Source: Sva-07 sp963728195 (GTDB taxonomy: Bacteria > Actinomycetota > Acidimicrobiia > Acidimicrobiales > Ilumatobacteraceae). From it: 64,000 nt of DNA. Under the pieces are notes generated by a model. That model worked only from the letters and a program-made list of their open reading frames with translations, did no database searches and had not been told where the DNA came from. Every line of letters begins with the position of its first letter. Within the stretch, counting starts at the first letter, position 1. Position numbers and translations under genes: made by a program. Where the stretch lies: contig CAVSIX010000017.1 in assembly GCA_963728195.1 (NCBI GenBank), positions 1-64,000 on the forward strand. Reading direction: 5' to 3'. Positions 25,649-32,592 of this stretch are shown here, piece by piece.

Positions 25649-26524
25649 TCAGGGCTGTCGACGCAAGGTGACCGGCTGAGTTGGACCGCCGTCGTCCGAT
25701 GCGGTCAGGGTGACCTGGTCGCCGACGTCGATGCCGAGCTCCTCTGCCGCCGAACGCTGATCCATCGACACGGCCAGGAGTCCCGAGGAATCGAGCACCA
25801 GTCCGACCGCGCCACCGCCGAGTTCGCCGTACGACGTGGCCCGCACGACGCTGCGTCGAGCGCCACCGGTCGGATCGGTCGGCGAACTGCATCGCAGCTC
25901 GATGCGAGCGCCGAATCGTTCGGGAAGGTCGTCGGGGCCGACGTTCAGCTGCGCATTGCCGTAACGGTCGACCCACAGCACCTGGGCGATCACCGTGTCG
26001 TCGTCGGCCTGCGGCAGGGCGACGACGCCCGGCAGCAGCAGGTCGGCGTCGATCGTCTCGCCGAGATCGGTGAGATCGACGCCGTTGCAGAGCTGTGCAG
26101 CCACCGGGGCGAAGACGTCACGCCCCGCGAACGTGGCGCCCGGAGCGGGAAGGTGCCACCGCGTCTCCGTCAGCTCGACCGCCCGTTCGGCCCCACCGGC
26201 CAGTGCCACCGCGGGCGCCAACAGCCCGTTGTCCGGGCCGACGAGCACCCCTTCACCGCCGGCCACCTCGACGGCGATCGCTCGGCGAGTGGTCGCCACG
26301 CCGGGGTCGACCACTGCGAGCACGACGCCCGAAGCCACGTAACTGATGCTGCGCGCGAGCGCGAGCGACCCTGCGCGCACGTCGAATGGCGCGACACCGT
26401 GGGTCAGGTCGATCACGCGCACGTGGGGTGCGAGATCACGGATCACCGAGTGGACCACGCCGACGAACTCGTCGGTCGTGCCGAAGTCCGAGAGGAACGA
26501 CACCGTGTCGTAGTGGCGGGCCAT
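25649..26524 (-). CDS. S-adenosylmethionine hydrolase (SAM hydroxide adenosyltransferase, DUF62)
   Basis: Members of this family hydrolyse SAM to adenosine and methionine and are related to fluorinase. The 291-residue protein starts MARHYDTVSFLSDFGTTDEF, containing the conserved Asp-Phe-Gly motif. VVDPGVATTRRAIAVE, GPDNGLLAPA and, in the second domain, WVDRYGNAQLN are family signatures. TAGGTT (plus-strand 26532-26537) lies 7 bases before the ATG, so it is probably leaderless. A structured non-coding region is found just upstream. Confidence 0.88.
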   Translation of the reverse strand: MARHYDTVSFLSDFGTTDEFVGVVHSVIRDLAPHVRVIDLTHGVAPFDVRAGSLALARSISYVASGVVLAVVDPGVATTRRAIAVEVAGGEGVLVGPDNGLLAPAVALAGGAERAVELTETRWHLPAPGATFAGRDVFAPVAAQLCNGVDLTDLGETIDADLLLPGVVALPQADDDTVIAQVLWVDRYGNAQLNVGPDDLPERFGARIELRCSSPTDPTGGARRSVVRATSYGELGGGAVGLVLDSSGLLAVSMDQRSAAEELGIDVGDQVTLTASDDGGPTQPVTLRRQP

Positions 26525-26531
26525 GGCGGCG

Positions 26532-26537
26532 AACCTA
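26532..26537 (-). promoter_or_regulatory. -10-like TAGGTT of the SAM hydrolase gene
   Basis: The hexamer ends 7 bases before the ATG at 26524. It lies downstream of the 26563-26597 hairpin, so the hydrolase transcript would not include that hairpin. Confidence 0.45.
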
Positions 26538-26559
26538 CTGGGAACCGGGCCCGGACGCG

Positions 26560-26640
26560 ACAAGGGCCGGTGCCAACCCCCCGATGGCACCAGCCCTGTC
26601 GGCGCTGCCCGCCGTTTCCGGCGGACGCGTCTCCACGGCG
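26560..26640 (-). ncRNA. Candidate small structured RNA
   Basis: The minus strand shows TATGGT (plus-strand 26644-26649) with TTTTCA 17 bases upstream, a plausible promoter. About 80 bases follow, holding a perfect 6-bp stem with a GAAA tetraloop (CCGCCG-GAAA-CGGCGG, 26609-26624) and then a 13-bp hairpin (26563-26597) that could act as terminator. No good reading frame covers it. The next gene has its own -10 downstream. No known riboswitch motif was recognised. Confidence 0.35.
26563..26597 (-). terminator. 13-bp hairpin upstream of the SAM hydrolase gene
   Basis: AGGGCTGGTGCCA pairs with TGGCACCGGCCCT (one mismatch or wobble) around a 9-base loop. No U-tract follows. It could end a small RNA or the proC transcript. 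Confidence 0.45.
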
Positions 26641-26779
26641 ATCACCATAGGGCATGCAACGGCATGTGAAAAGCGGCACATGGGAAAAACAGCAATGAAA
26701 TTCTCGACGGGGTCGGTCGGGTTTCTCGTCGTCAAGTCGGTCGCTGCCCGGTCTCTGCGGATGCAGCCGCCGACCACCG

Positions 26780-27574
26780 TCAGCCGAGCTCGCGACTGCG
26801 CATCGTGGCGGCGCGAACCGCGGCGCCGAACGCTCCGCGCAGATCGCGATCGGCGAGCGCTGCGAGACCGGCGGCGGTGGTGCCGTTGGGTGACGTGACC
26901 ATCTCGCGCAGGCGGGTCGGGTCGCCCTCGCGATCGAGCAACGTCGCCGAGCCGAGCAGCAACTGGCGCACGGTTCGTTCGGCCATCGCCGGGTCGAGTC
27001 CCTCGGAGACCGCAGCCTCGATCAGCGCCTCCGCCACGAGGAAGACGTATGCGGGGCCGGAGCCGGCGACGCCGGTGAAGGCGTCCAACGCCTCCTCGGC
27101 GACCTCGTCGACGGTGCCCACCGCCTCGAGGATCGTACGAGCCCAGGCAATGTCGTCTCGGTCCGCCGAGGTCCCTGCGGCGATCGCACTGGCGCCGAGA
27201 CGCACGAGCGCAGGTGTGTTCGGCATGGCGCGAACCACGGCGACATCGGATCCGGCGGCAGCCTCCAGCGACGCCAATCTGACACCGGCGGCGATCGACA
27301 GCAGCCGCGAAGCTCCCGCGGCCCCGGCCGCCGCCGCCGCGCTCGATGCGTCGGCCGGCTTCACCGCCAGCACGGCGCCCTCGCATCGAGGGATCGCTTC
27401 GGTGATCGCCACCATCGGGAACGAGGTCGCCAACTGGTCGCGGCGGCCTGCGGCGACCTCGACCACGGCGATCGCAGCAGCGTCGAATGCACCGGAGTCG
27501 AGCAACCCGCCGAGCAGCGCGGCACCCATGTTCCCGCCACCGATGATCGCCAGTTCGATCCGCACGTCGTCCAC
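26780..27574 (-). CDS. proC: Pyrroline-5-carboxylate reductase
   Basis: ProC makes proline from pyrroline-5-carboxylate with NAD(P)H. The N-terminal dinucleotide motif is LAIIGGGNMGAALLGGLL. AVVRAMPNTPALVRLGAS, the GSGPAYVFLVAEALIEAA signature and the C-terminal LREMVTSPNGTTAAGLAAL are all present. The frame is open to a TTG at 27583, but TAGGTT (plus-strand 27582-27587) sits 7 bases before the GTG at 27574, which I take as the start. Confidence 0.93.
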   Translation of the reverse strand: MDDVRIELAIIGGGNMGAALLGGLLDSGAFDAAAIAVVEVAAGRRDQLATSFPMVAITEAIPRCEGAVLAVKPADASSAAAAAGAAGASRLLSIAAGVRLASLEAAAGSDVAVVRAMPNTPALVRLGASAIAAGTSADRDDIAWARTILEAVGTVDEVAEEALDAFTGVAGSGPAYVFLVAEALIEAAVSEGLDPAMAERTVRQLLLGSATLLDREGDPTRLREMVTSPNGTTAAGLAALADRDLRGAFGAAVRAATMRSRELG

Positions 27575-27581
27575 CCGCCGC

Positions 27582-27587
27582 AACCTA
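27582..27587 (-). promoter_or_regulatory. -10-like TAGGTT of proC
   Basis: The hexamer ends 7 bases before the GTG at 27574 and overlaps the TTG at 27583. It therefore argues that the TTG is not the start codon. Palindrome pair 2 begins 16 bases upstream. Confidence 0.45.
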
Positions 27588-27602
27588 CCCCGACACCTTC
27601 GT

Positions 27603-27705
27603 GCGATGAGCGAACCGACCAGATACCGACGCTTCGCTCATCGCAGACAGGGCCCAACTCCCACCGATGAGCGAACCGACCAGATACCGGCGCTTCGCTC
27701 ATCGC
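27603..27705. repeat. Palindrome family A, pair 2
   Basis: Copies lie at 27603-27644 and 27664-27705, starts 61 bp apart. The first is a perfect GCGATGAGCGAA/TTCGCTCATCGC 12-bp stem and the second has C at its first base. The loops are CCGACCAGATACCGACGC and CCGACCAGATACCGGCGC. They lie between the proC start and the end of ybjN. Confidence 0.9.
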
Positions 27706-27715
27706 ACGGGGTGGA

Positions 27716-27768
27716 TGTCCGGATGGGCGAGAGTGGGACCGACTCCCCCGAGCACACCCACCCGGACA
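27716..27768 (-). terminator. Stem-loop downstream of mshA-ybjN
   Basis: TGTCCGGATGGG (27716-27727) pairs with CCCACCCGGACA (27757-27768) with one mismatch. It lies about 50 bases beyond the ybjN stop in the direction of transcription. Confidence 0.35.
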
Positions 27769-27823
27769 CACGACAGTGGGTGGTGAGCCCGAACGAACGG
27801 AAAAGGGGCGGCGAGCGATCAGC

Positions 27824-28282
27824 TCAGGCGAAACGGCTGCGGAACCCGATGCGCAGCAGCCCTTGGAAGCACTGCTCGACCTGCGAGTACAGCGTGCCGA
27901 GCACTCGGTCGACTTCGGCGCGATTCACGTGACCGACGGGCATCTCGCCGCGCAGGAACACCGCATCCTCCGAACCGATCGAGAAGTGTGCGCCGACCAG
28001 GGTGTCGTTTCGGCGCAGCAGGTGTTCGTACAGTTCGGCGTCGTTCTCCTCCGGCGCCGGCATCACGTAGGTCTCGTACCGCAGGGTCCGCTGACCGAGC
28101 GTCAACCAGACCGTGGTGAACTCCTTGTCCTCGCCGCGCATGCGCACGTACCAACGCACCGGGCCCTCGTCGGTGCGATCGACCGCGAGGATGTGGTCGT
28201 GCTCGTCGGCGAGCTCCGCGAGCCACCCGTCGATCCGACGGTCGAGGTCGGCGAGCCGCTCGGCGTCGTAGGCGTCGGTCAT
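27824..28282 (-). CDS. YbjN domain protein
   Basis: This 152-residue soluble protein has the YbjN/type III secretion chaperone-like fold text: RWYVRMRGEDKEFTTVWLTL, LRYETYVMPAPEENDAELYE and HLLRRNDTLVGAHFSIGSE. YbjN-domain genes are commonly found next to mshA in actinobacteria, as here, where the start overlaps the mshA stop by 4 bases. The molecular role is not established; a chaperone-like role is a family-level inference. Confidence 0.82.
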   Translation of the reverse strand: MTDAYDAERLADLDRRIDGWLAELADEHDHILAVDRTDEGPVRWYVRMRGEDKEFTTVWLTLGQRTLRYETYVMPAPEENDAELYEHLLRRNDTLVGAHFSIGSEDAVFLRGEMPVGHVNRAEVDRVLGTLYSQVEQCFQGLLRIGFRSRFA

Positions 28283-29493
28283 CGGCAGTTGACCAACTCG
28301 CGCACGGTGAGGTCGCCGTACAGCCGGCGCAAGCGGGCGGCGGCGAAGCTCCAGGTGTACCGGCGAGCGCGGTCGACGGCGGCCACCGACATCCGGGCGC
28401 GTAGGACGTCGTCGTGCAGGATCTCGCCCACCGCCGCCGCGTAGCGGTCTGGATCGCGGCCGGCGATCAACCGGCCGGTGCGCCCGTCGTCGACCAGGCT
28501 GAGCAACCCGCCGACGGCACTGGCGACCACCGGCACGCCGCAGGCCGCCGCTTCCAGAGCCACGAGACCGAAGCTTTCGCTGCGGCTCGGAGCGACCACC
28601 ACGTCGGCCGCCCGGTAGTACGTCGACAAGATGTGATGGGGTTGGGGCTCGACGAACTGCACCCGTTCGTGGAGACCGAGTTCGTCGACCAGGGCGTGCG
28701 CGCGCAGGGTCTCGACATCGCCCTCGGACCCACTCGCGCCGCCGACGATGACGAGACGGGCTCGACGATCGCCGAGTGCGGCGAGTGCGCGAATGGCGAC
28801 ATCGGGTCCCTTGAGCGGCTGGATGCGTCCGACGAACAACAGCAGCGGGCGGTCGACCTCGAAGCCGAGCGCACGGCGGGCGCCCGCCTGGTCGCCGGGC
28901 GCGAAGAACGCGTGCTCGACACCGGGAGCGATGATCTCGAGCCGGCCCTGGGGGTCGCCGTAGTGGAGCCGGAACTGGTCGGCCTCCTCGTCACAGCTCA
29001 CGCAGATCGCATCGGCGCAGTGCACGATCTCCGCCTCGGCGCGGTCGCGCCACAGCGGCTCGGGATCGCCGTGGGCCGCCTTCACGCGGGCCAGCGTGTG
29101 AAAGGTGGAGACGAACGGCACGTCGAGTTCGTGCTTGAGACGGTGACCGACGACCCCGCTGAGCCAGTAGTTGCCGTGGATCACGTCGGGCCGCTCGTTG
29201 CGGGCGAACCAGTCGAGCATCCCCTGGCGGAACTCGTCGGTGACCTCCGACAGCGCCTCCTTGGGAAGATGGTGGGGCCCGGCGCTGATGTGCACCACGC
29301 GGTGGCCCGGCTCGACCAGGATCTCGTCGGGCAGGTCGTCGCGGTCGGTGCGCGTGAACGTGGTGGTCTCGACACCGGCCTGCGCGAGCGCCGAGCCGAG
29401 TTCACGGACGTACACGTTCATCCCACCGCTGTCACCGGAACCCGGTTGCAGCAGCGGCGACGTGTGGAGGGAGATCACTGCGGCACGTTGCAC
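28279..29493 (-). CDS. mshA: D-inositol-3-phosphate glycosyltransferase, mycothiol synthesis
   Basis: MshA transfers GlcNAc from UDP-GlcNAc to inositol-3-phosphate, the first step of mycothiol synthesis. This GT4 enzyme of 404 residues has the N-terminal loop GSGDSGGMNVYVRELG, HGNYWLSGVVG, FHTLARVKAAHGD, a nucleotide-binding LFVGRIQPLKGPD and the acceptor-site EX7E motif in PSRSESFGLVALEAAACGVP. The open frame continues to 29670, but the GTG at 29493 directly precedes the conserved N-terminus and has TATCGT (29504-29509) 10 bases upstream. A perfect 7-4-7 inverted repeat overlaps that promoter. Confidence 0.92.
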   Translation of the reverse strand: MQRAAVISLHTSPLLQPGSGDSGGMNVYVRELGSALAQAGVETTTFTRTDRDDLPDEILVEPGHRVVHISAGPHHLPKEALSEVTDEFRQGMLDWFARNERPDVIHGNYWLSGVVGHRLKHELDVPFVSTFHTLARVKAAHGDPEPLWRDRAEAEIVHCADAICVSCDEEADQFRLHYGDPQGRLEIIAPGVEHAFFAPGDQAGARRALGFEVDRPLLLFVGRIQPLKGPDVAIRALAALGDRRARLVIVGGASGSEGDVETLRAHALVDELGLHERVQFVEPQPHHILSTYYRAADVVVAPSRSESFGLVALEAAACGVPVVASAVGGLLSLVDDGRTGRLIAGRDPDRYAAAVGEILHDDVLRARMSVAAVDRARRYTWSFAAARLRRLYGDLTVRELVNCR

Positions 29494-29503
29494 GACCGAG
29501 CAA

Positions 29504-29526
29504 ACGATAACAACGCACTCGTTGTT
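29504..29526 (-). promoter_or_regulatory. mshA promoter with overlapping inverted repeat
   Basis: The -10-like TATCGT (29504-29509) is followed upstream by AACAACG-CACT-CGTTGTT (29509-29526), a perfect 7-4-7 inverted repeat in the position of a repressor operator. Confidence 0.5.
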
Positions 29527-29529
29527 CCC

Positions 29530-29575
29530 CGAGACCCGAGCGGGGGGAACTTCGAGACCCGAGCGGGGCGAACTT
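29530..29575. repeat. Two tandem 23-bp units upstream of mshA
   Basis: The unit CGAGACCCGAGCGGGG-S-GAACTT occurs at 29530-29552 and 29553-29575 with one difference (G or C). It lies directly upstream of the mshA inverted repeat and ends 4 bases before the stop of the RsiG-like gene. Confidence 0.8.
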
Positions 29576-29578
29576 CGA

Positions 29579-30070
29579 TCAGTCGGGGATGCTGTCGACG
29601 TCCGCTTCGCCGTCGCGGTAGCGGCGCACGAGTTCGGCGCTGAGCGCATCGAGTTGGTCGAATCGGGCACGACGGTCGGACGACACTCGGGCTTCGAACT
29701 CGGCGATCGCCTCGGTCAAGGTGAGCAGTTGCGCATCATCGAGCGATTTGAGACGACCGAGCCCGTTGGCGGCGCACAGCTCGTCGAGTTCGACGGCGAG
29801 GGGGTGATCGCTCAGATCCTCGGTCGGTCGTGGAGGTCGTGCCGGACCACCGGTGAGGTGGCTCGAGAGCACGGTGCGCAGTTCCTCGTCGACGCCGACC
29901 TCGGAACGAGCCGTGCGGTGCTGCGCCTCGGCCTGCACGAGGTCGAGGCGAGCCTGTGCGACGCGGCGGGCGTACGACACGGCATCGTCCTCGAGCTGCA
30001 GCCGGCTGCGCAGGCTGCGGAGTTCGTCCAGCGAGAGACTGGCGGGATCGGGCAGCTGGGTGGTGGTCAC
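29579..30070 (-). CDS. RsiG-like protein with two c-di-GMP-type motifs
   Basis: This is a mainly helical protein of 163 residues. RsiG of Streptomyces is the anti-sigma factor of WhiG and binds c-di-GMP through E-x3-S-x2-R-x3-Q-x3-D motifs on two antiparallel helices. Here the N-terminal helix has D28-x3-S32-x2-R35-x3-Q39-x3-D43 and the C-terminal helix has E126-x3-S130-x2-R133-x3-F137-x3-D141, matching 4 of 5 positions in each. The link (about 55-110) is flexible and Pro-rich in part. The partner sigma factor is not in this window. The MoaD-like gene upstream overlaps it by 4 bases. The call rests on motif spacing only. Confidence 0.65.
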   Translation of the reverse strand: MTTTQLPDPASLSLDELRSLRSRLQLEDDAVSYARRVAQARLDLVQAEAQHRTARSEVGVDEELRTVLSSHLTGGPARPPRPTEDLSDHPLAVELDELCAANGLGRLKSLDDAQLLTLTEAIAEFEARVSSDRRARFDQLDALSAELVRRYRDGEADVDSIPD

Positions 30071-30309
30071 GTGGATCCTCCGGACACGGGTGGCAGGACC
30101 GCCACCTCGTCATGTTGGCCGACAGGGGCGTCGATCGAGCGGTCCTCGCCGTTCACCCACACCCGGCAGGTGCCGAGCACCTCGGCGAACCGCTCGCCGT
30201 AGCGTGATTCGGCGGCGGTGAGCACCTCGCGAACGGTGTCGCCGTCGACGACGTCGGACCCCGTTCCGGCAGCCTCGCGGGCTGAGGCGAAGAGGCGCAG
30301 TCTCGGCAC
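30067..30309 (-). CDS. MoaD/ThiS-type ubiquitin-like sulfur carrier
   Basis: This 80-residue protein has the beta-grasp outline PRLRLFASAREAAGTGSDVV, then VWVNGEDRSIDAPVGQHDEVAVLPPVSGG. The terminal Gly-Gly is followed by Ser-Thr and the stop, so it would need trimming before adenylation, unlike standard MoaD. The GTG at 30309 is supported by TAGATT (30317-30322) 7 bases upstream. No molybdopterin synthase partner is nearby. It could serve molybdopterin, thiamine or cysteine synthesis. Confidence 0.75.
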   Translation of the reverse strand: MPRLRLFASAREAAGTGSDVVDGDTVREVLTAAESRYGERFAEVLGTCRVWVNGEDRSIDAPVGQHDEVAVLPPVSGGST

Positions 30310-30379
30310 GGCCTCCAATCTACAAGTGCGCTGGGCGCGGTACCGGCTTCGCGGTGCAGTCACTGCGACGAACGACCGG

Positions 30380-31390
30380 TCACGCCGGCAAGCCACTGGG
30401 CAACACGCCGGCGATGAAGCCGACCAGGGCGACGGCGAGCGTGGTGCCCAGAGCGAGGCGACGGGTCGAGGTCTCCTCCAGACGGTGCGTCGCGCCGTAG
30501 AAGCCCAGTGACGGCTTGTCGAGGACGCGCAGCGCAGCGAACCCCACGATCACCAGCCACCACGACAACACCATTGCAGCGACGCGTTCGTCGTGCGGCA
30601 TCGCCCCCAGACCGTGCGTCCAACGATCACTGACGCCGCGTAGTGCCACGGCGAGATTGAGCACGACCATCGTCGCCAGTGTGGCGGTCCACCGGATCGG
30701 CAGACCGGTCCGCGAGGCCCCGTCGCCGAGCCCGGCACCGATCGAGGCCATCGACCAGCGCAGCCGTGCGCCGGGACGGATGGCGCCCCCGGACAGCATC
30801 CAGTGCCCGACTGCGAACGCCGCCTGTGCCCCGATCAGTGCCGCCAGCACCGAGCGGTCCGGCATCTCGAAGGGAAGCCGACCGGTCAGGAGCACGACGA
30901 CGAGTACCCCCACGAACAACATTCGGCGGATGCCTTCGACGGCGGCGACCGCCCAGGCGGTCATGGTGAGCTGACGTCGACCGACGATCGGCAGCGGCGC
31001 CTCGCGCGTCGAGGCGGCTCGCGGGTCGAGCAGCCGGAGTCCGCGGCGGGCACGCGCCACTTCGCCCGTGTCGTCGGCGCCGTGCGCCCCGACGGCTCCC
31101 AGGTCCTCGAGTTGAAACAGTGTTGCGAGCACATCGGGAAGGCTGGCCGAAGTCCGCACTGGGCGCAGACGGCCGGGCAGCGACCACATCGCGGCGCTGA
31201 GCACGACCGACACGAGCAGTGCGGCCACCTCGAGGACGAGCACGGCAACGCTCACGACGCCGACCGGTGCAGAAGACAATCGCCATGCGAGCCAGAACGA
31301 CCAGGCGACGACACCGGCGATGGACGCGATGCGACCCGCCCACCGGGCAGCCGTCCTCGCCACACCACCGCCTTCGATCGTCCGCCTCAT
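30380..31390 (-). CDS. Uncharacterised polytopic membrane protein
   Basis: This 336-residue protein has about six hydrophobic helices, at roughly 13-37, 43-65, 150-170, 180-200, 240-258 and 310-330. A cytoplasmic loop with LPDVLATLFQLEDLGAVGAH separates the second and third. No catalytic motif or family is recognised. The ATG at 31390 was chosen because upstream codons are antisense to the divergent gene at 31459. Confidence 0.65.
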   Translation of the reverse strand: MRRTIEGGGVARTAARWAGRIASIAGVVAWSFWLAWRLSSAPVGVVSVAVLVLEVAALLVSVVLSAAMWSLPGRLRPVRTSASLPDVLATLFQLEDLGAVGAHGADDTGEVARARRGLRLLDPRAASTREAPLPIVGRRQLTMTAWAVAAVEGIRRMLFVGVLVVVLLTGRLPFEMPDRSVLAALIGAQAAFAVGHWMLSGGAIRPGARLRWSMASIGAGLGDGASRTGLPIRWTATLATMVVLNLAVALRGVSDRWTHGLGAMPHDERVAAMVLSWWLVIVGFAALRVLDKPSLGFYGATHRLEETSTRRLALGTTLAVALVGFIAGVLPSGLPA

Positions 31391-31443
31391 TCCACTGGCA
31401 GCATCGGCTGCGCGAGCGCCCGACTTGAGTGGGTCGGGACCGA

Positions 31444-31449
31444 TAGCCT
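31444..31449 (+). promoter_or_regulatory. -10-like TAGCCT of the 31459 gene
   Basis: TAGCCT ends 9 bases before the GTG at 31459 and would drive both the small membrane protein and the downstream cyclophilin. Confidence 0.45.
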
Positions 31450-31458
31450 GCCGCTCCT

Positions 31459-31725
31459 GTGGGTACCGAGAAACGTGAACGCCAGAAGGCAAACCGTGCG
31501 CTGAAGCAACAGCAGCAGGTGCAGGCCGTGGCCCGACGCAAGCTCTACCGCAAGGTGGGCATCGCCGTCGCCGCCGTGGTCGCCCTGGTGTTGTTCGTGT
31601 GGATCGCGAGCAACGTCGTCGGCGACGACGAGCCCGACACTCCGCCGGCGACCGTGCCGGTGTCCACGCCGGACACGGTCGTGGACACGACGGTCGATTC
31701 CGTTGCCGGCACGACCGAGGGCTGA
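31459..31725 (+). CDS. Small membrane protein paired with cyclophilin
   Basis: This 88-residue protein has a very basic N-terminus (GTEKRERQKANRALKQQQQV), one transmembrane helix (about 34-53) and a short acidic/Thr-rich extracytoplasmic tail with repeated PDT/VDTT text. In many actinobacteria a similar basic, membrane-anchoring leader is part of the cyclophilin itself. Here it is a separate gene 5 bases before the cyclophilin lipoprotein. That relation is my inference. Confidence 0.6.
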   Translation: MGTEKRERQKANRALKQQQQVQAVARRKLYRKVGIAVAAVVALVLFVWIASNVVGDDEPDTPPATVPVSTPDTVVDTTVDSVAGTTEG

Positions 31726-31730
31726 ACACC

Positions 31731-32444
31731 GTGGCACCCTTCGTGGCACCGCTGAGGTTCGCGGCCGTCCTGGCCGTGGTGGCGACGGCTGCGTTCGGAT
31801 GTGGCAGCGACGGCGAGCAGTCCGACGCCACCGCGACCGCCGGCAGCGAGGCGTCGCCGATCGACACCACGGTCGGTTCGACGGTGGCGGACAGCGACTG
31901 CCCGCCCGTCGAGGGAGCCGATGCACCGACCCGATCGTTCGACGCCGCACCGCCGATGTGCCTCGAAGCCGGTGCTTCGTACGAAGCGGTCGTCACCACC
32001 AACAAAGGTGAGTTCACGATCGCTGTCGACCCCGAGTCCGCACCGGTGGCTGCGAACAACTTCGTCGTCCTCGCCCGTAACCAGTACTTCGACGACACGG
32101 TCTGTCACCGGATCATCCCGAACTTCGTCGTGCAGTGCGGGGACCCGACCGCCACGGGGACCGGTGGCCCCGGCTACACGATCGTCGACGAGCCGCCCGC
32201 CGCAGGGCAGTATCAGGTCGGCTCGATCGCCATGGCGAAGACACCGGCGCCCGACAGCGCCGGGAGCCAGTTCTTCATCATCACCGGCTCCGACGGCACG
32301 GCCCTGCCACCCGAATATGCACTGTTCGGCCAGGTGACCGACGGTCTGGACACGACGGTCGCAACGATGACTGCCGCCGGCACCCCCGACGGGACCCCGT
32401 CGGAGCCGATCGAGATCCAGTCGATCCGCATCGTCCAGTCCTGA
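31731..32444 (+). CDS. Lipoprotein peptidyl-prolyl cis-trans isomerase (cyclophilin)
   Basis: This exported proline isomerase of 237 residues has a hydrophobic signal ending in the lipobox TAAFGC (lipid-modified Cys near residue 24). A linker of Ser/Thr/Asp follows, and then the cyclophilin domain with GEFTIAVDPESAPVAANNFV, FDDTVCHRIIPNFVVQCGDP, GGPGYTIVDE, GSIAMAKTPAPDSAGSQFFI and YALFGQVTDGLD. The active-site Arg-Ile-Ile-Pro and Gln-Phe-Phe-Ile are present. It probably assists folding of secreted proteins. GTG 31731 or 31743 may be the start. Confidence 0.88.
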   Translation: MAPFVAPLRFAAVLAVVATAAFGCGSDGEQSDATATAGSEASPIDTTVGSTVADSDCPPVEGADAPTRSFDAAPPMCLEAGASYEAVVTTNKGEFTIAVDPESAPVAANNFVVLARNQYFDDTVCHRIIPNFVVQCGDPTATGTGGPGYTIVDEPPAAGQYQVGSIAMAKTPAPDSAGSQFFIITGSDGTALPPEYALFGQVTDGLDTTVATMTAAGTPDGTPSEPIEIQSIRIVQS

Positions 32445-32460
32445 CCCCGCCACGGCCACT

Positions 32461-32563
32461 CCGATGAGCGAACCGACCCGATGCCGGCGCTTCGCTCATC
32501 GCACGCACAATTCCGGCCACTCCGATGAGCGAACCGACCCGATGCCGGCGCTTCGCTCATCGC
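32461..32563. repeat. Palindrome family A, pair 3
   Basis: Copies lie at 32461-32502 and 32522-32563, starts 61 bp apart. Their first base is C, and both have the loop CCGACCCGATGCCGGCGC. The flank GGCCACTC precedes both copies, so at this locus the duplication includes part of the linker. They sit between the convergent cyclophilin and mrpG genes and could form hairpins in both transcripts. Confidence 0.9.
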
Positions 32564-32592
32564 ACGCCGGATCGACGCAGCGGCTGACGTCC

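Noticed and set aside
26665..26680. Second Rex operator (TGTGAAAAGCGGCACA)
   Set aside because: Only 4 of 6 positions match in the right half, and it is far from the -10 of the SAM hydrolase. It is kept only as a note under the small-RNA finding.
9566..32563. Short peptides MSE...RFAHR readable from each family A palindrome
   Set aside because: They are produced by the palindrome itself (ATGAGCGAA and TTCGCTCAT). The surrounding codons differ in frame and length and there is no shared downstream sequence.
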